Below are positions 61,621 through 64,000 of a stretch of 64,000 nucleotides of DNA, one piece after another. Numbering within the stretch: position 1 is the first letter of the stretch; each line of letters begins with the position of its first letter. This DNA comes from Calliopsis andreniformis. Lineage: Eukaryota > Arthropoda > Insecta > Hymenoptera > Andrenidae. The stretch is from NCBI RefSeq assembly GCF_051401765.1, contig NW_027480535.1, forward strand, positions 1,054,001 to 1,118,000, read 5' to 3'. The notes below the pieces were generated by a model. The model did no database searches, was not told where the DNA came from, and saw only the letters and a list, made by a program, of their open reading frames with translations. Both the position numbers and the translations under genes were made by a program.

Positions 61621-64000
61621 GATTGAGGATTGAGGATTGAGGATTGAGAATTGAGGATTGAGGATTGAAGATTGAGTATTGAGGATTGAAGATTTAGAAT
61701 TGAGGATTGAGGATTGAGGATTGAAGATGAGGTCTGAGGGTTGACGATTGAGGTTTGAGGACTGAGGGTTGAGGATTCAGGATTGAGAGTTGAGGATTGA
61801 GGATTGAGGATTGAAGATTGAGGATTGGTTATTGAGGATTGAAGAATGAGCATTGAGGATTGAGGATTGAGGATTGAGGATTGAAGATTGAGGATTGAGG
61901 ATTGAGGATTGAGGATTGAGGATTGAAGAATGAGTATTGAGGATTGAAGATTGAGGATTGAGGATTGAGGATTGAGGATTGACGATTGAAGATTGAGGAT
62001 AGGGGACTGAGTGTTGATGGCTGAGTGATGAGAACTGATGTTTGTGGATAGAGATATGAAGGTTGCAGATTGAGTATTGCGTATGGAAAACTCTGAACTG
62101 AGGATATTCTAGTGAGGATTGAGGATTGACAACTGATTGTTGAGGACTGAGGGCTGAAGATTGAGGATACAGGATTGAGGATTCAGGACTGTGGTTTGAG
62201 GACTGAGGATTGAGGATTGAGGATTGGGGATTGAGGATAGAGGATGAGGGCTGAGGGTTGAAGATTGAGGTTTGAGGACTCAGGACTGAGGATTGAGGAT
62301 TGAGAATTGAGGATTGAGGATTGAGGATTGAAGATTGAGGATAGGGTATCGAGGATTGAAGAATGAGGATTGAGGATGGGCGATTGAGGATTGAGGATTG
62401 AAGATTGAGTATTCAGGATTGGAGATTGACGATTGGGGATTGAGGATTGAGGATCGAGGATTGAGGATTGAGGATTGAAGGTTGAGTATTGAGGATTGAA
62501 GATTGAGGATTGAGGATTGAGGGTTGAGGATTGAGGATTGAGGGTTGAGGATTGAGAATTGAAGATTGAGGATTGGGAACTGAGTGTTGAGGGTTGAGTG
62601 ATGAGGATTGATGTTTGTGGATAGAGATTTGAAGATTGCAGATTGAGTATTGAGTATTGAAACCTGTGAATTGAGGATATTCTATTGAAGATTGAGGATT
62701 GACAACTGATTGCTGAGGACTGAGGGCTGAAGATTGAGGATTCAGGGTTGAGGATTCAGAATTGAGGTTTGAGGACTGAGGATTGAGGATAGAGGATTGA
62801 GAATTGAGGATTGGGGATTGAGGATTGAAGATTGAGGATTGGGTATTGAGGATTGAAGAGTGAGGACTGAGGATTGAGGATTGAGGATTGAGGATTGAAG
62901 ATTGTGTATTGAGGATTGAGGATTGAGGATTGAGGATTGAGGATTGAGGCTTGAGGATTGAGGATTGAGGATTGAGGATTGAGGATTGAGGATTGAGGAT
63001 TCAGGATTGAAGATTGAGGATTGAGGATTGAGGATTAAAGATTGAGTATTGAGGATTGAAGATTGCGGATTGGTGATTGAGGATTGAGGATTGAGGATTG
63101 AGTATTGAGGATTGAGTATTGAGGATTGAGGATTGAAGATTGAGGATTGAGGATTGAGGATTGAAGATTGAGTATTGAGGATTGAAGATTGAGAATTGAG
63201 GATTGAGGATTGAGGATTGAAGATGAGGTCTGAGGGTTGACGATTGAGGTTTGAGGACTGAGGGTTGAGGATTCAGGATTGAGAGTTGAGGATTGAGGAT
63301 TGACGATTGAAGATTGAGGATTGGGTATTGAGGATTGAAGAATGAGCATTGAGGATTGAGGATTGAGGATTGAGGACTGAAGATTGAGGATTGAGGATTG
63401 AGGATTGAGGATTGAGGATTGAAGATTGAGTATTGAGGATTGAAGATTGAGGATTGAGGATTGAGGATTGAGGATTGACGATTGAAGATTGAGGATAGGG
63501 GACTGAGTGTTGATGGTTGAGTGATGAGAATTGATGTTTGTGGATAGAGATATGAAGGTTGCAGATTGAGTATTGCGTATGGAAAACTCTGAACTGAGGA
63601 TATTCTAGTGAGGATTGAGGATTGACAACTGATTGTTGAGGACTGAGGGCTGAACATTGAGGATTCAGGATTGAGGATTCAGGACTGTGGTTTGAGGACT
63701 GAGGATTGAGGATTGAGGATTGGGGATTGAGGATTGAGGATCGAGGATTGAAGATTGAAGATTGGGTATTGAGGATTGAACATTGAGTATTGAGGATTGA
63801 GGATTGAAGATTGAATATTGATGATTGAAGGTTGAGGATTGAGGATTGAGGGTTGTGGATTCAGGACGAGGACTGAGGGTTGAGTATTGATGTTTGAGGA
63901 CTGAGGATTGAGGATAGAGGATTGAGAATTGAGGATTGAGGATTGAGGATTGAAGATTGAGGATTCTGTATTGAGGATTGAAGAATGAGGACTCAGGATT
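61621..64000 (+). repeat. Right-edge mosaic (landmarks 62027, 62600, 63523)
   Basis: Landmarks 62027 and 63523 are 1,496 bp apart and resemble 46621; 62600 resembles 49548. The order here is 46-type, 51-type, 49-type, then 46-type again, so pieces of the 46-51 kb zone appear in a new arrangement. Both 46-type copies carry ATGGAAA and ACTCTGA-like units in the landmark. The array continues past the window. Confidence 0.82.

Larger units (their letters stand above)
127..63641 (+). repeat. Landmark family A: 119-bp block of 17 diverged heptamers, 66 copies (59 typical plus 7 A')
   Basis: Each copy spans 119 bp from its start. Unit 1 is usually GATGAGA, unit 3 TTTGTGG, unit 5 TTTAAAG or TTTGAAG, unit 6 ATTGCAG, unit 12 ATATTCT, unit 15 ATTTACA or ATTGACA, units 16-17 ACTGATT and GTTGAGG. 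Starts of typical copies: 127, 952, 1498, 2008, 2909, 3266, 3944, 4504, 5000, 5546, 6049, 6950, 7370, 8188, 8566, 9027, 11463, 12295, 13246, 14308, 15462, 16322, 16740, 17768, 18628, 19046, 19906, 20324, 21352, 22212, 22630, 23127, 23952, 25350, 26454, 26873, 27802, 28012, 29465, 30562, 30981, 32608, 33852, 34935, 35354, 36283, 38546, 40461, 44567, 46621, 49548, 50249, 51115, 52016, 52743, 56481, 62027, 62600, 63523. The seven A' copies are listed separately. Every unit keeps the 7-bp phase, so the landmark is degenerate satellite, not an insertion. Confidence 0.92.
1..64000 (+). repeat. GGATTGA heptamer satellite array (entire window)
   Basis: The window is a head-to-tail array of GGATTGA with no orientation switch seen. 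Frequent variants are single substitutions: GTATTGA, GAATTGA, AGATTGA, GGACTGA, GGTTTGA, GGGTTGA, GGATTCA, TGATTGA, CGATTGA and ACATTGA. The consensus has no C, so the + strand is very C-poor and all C bases come from variants. Perfect tracts are short; the longest I found are 12 units. No array edge, unique DNA or transposon is visible. Simple heptamer satellites are known from eukaryotic heterochromatin; placing this one there is inference. The species is not recognisable from the repeat. Confidence 0.97.

Noticed and set aside
1..64000. Telomere repeat
   Set aside because: The unit is T/G-biased and 7 bp long, but GGATTGA matches no telomere motif I know, is highly degenerate and is organised in HORs. 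A TTAGGG at about 50392 is a single chance variant.
1..64000. CRISPR array or bacterial repeat locus
   Set aside because: No unique spacers of constant length between identical repeats, no cas genes, and 64 kb without a gene does not fit a bacterial chromosome.
1..64000. Alpha-satellite-like monomers or CENP-B boxes
   Set aside because: No 171-bp monomer and no TTCG-type CENP-B box was seen. The resemblance is only in having higher-order repeats.
1..64000. tRNA, rRNA, snRNA or other structured RNA genes
   Set aside because: The + strand lacks enough C to form stable stems and no conserved RNA gene motif appears on either strand.

Overview
The whole 64 kb window is one simple-sequence satellite. 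On the + strand it is a continuous array of the heptamer GGATTGA (written below in the phase ATTGAGG) and its point-mutated variants, and it runs off both ends. Reading by eye, I found no stretch that leaves the heptamer pattern: no conventional gene, RNA gene, transposon or unique spacer. This points to eukaryotic heterochromatin (pericentromeric, subtelomeric, or a sex or B chromosome). The sequence does not identify the species.

The open reading frames are a by-product of the repeat. Seven is not a multiple of three, so all three frames of the - strand encode the same circular heptapeptide (SSILNPQ), while every + strand frame meets TGA every 21 bases. The long - strand frames, up to 539 codons, are therefore expected without any coding function, and I annotate none as a gene.

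The real information lies in higher-order structure. A 119-bp landmark of 17 strongly diverged heptamers (family A, 66 copies including 7 of subtype A') recurs throughout. A second, more diverged family (B, 8 copies) aligns with A unit for unit and occurs only at 43.2-60.0 kb. Between landmarks, repeat lengths follow a simple rule: 7n minus the number of 6-bp units they contain.

Layout: 1-8.0 kb, a 4.04-kb higher-order repeat (HOR) in two copies around an extra half copy; 8.0-11.5 kb, an irregular mosaic; 11.5-15.5 kb, a 2,013-bp repeat; 15.5-23.1 kb, an alpha-beta-gamma HOR of 2,306 bp alternating with 1,278-bp deleted forms; 23.1-36.3 kb, a 4.1-4.4-kb HOR in three copies; 36.3-41.5 kb, a transition; 41.5-53.5 kb, a mosaic with A' and B landmarks and short 0.7-0.9-kb repeats; 53.8-61.6 kb, a 3,242-bp HOR with shortened copies of 2,815 bp and about 1.8 kb; 61.6-64 kb, rearranged copies of material also found at 46-51 kb. 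At least two chimeric junctions record unequal exchange. 'Working together' here means array turnover by recombination, not gene products.
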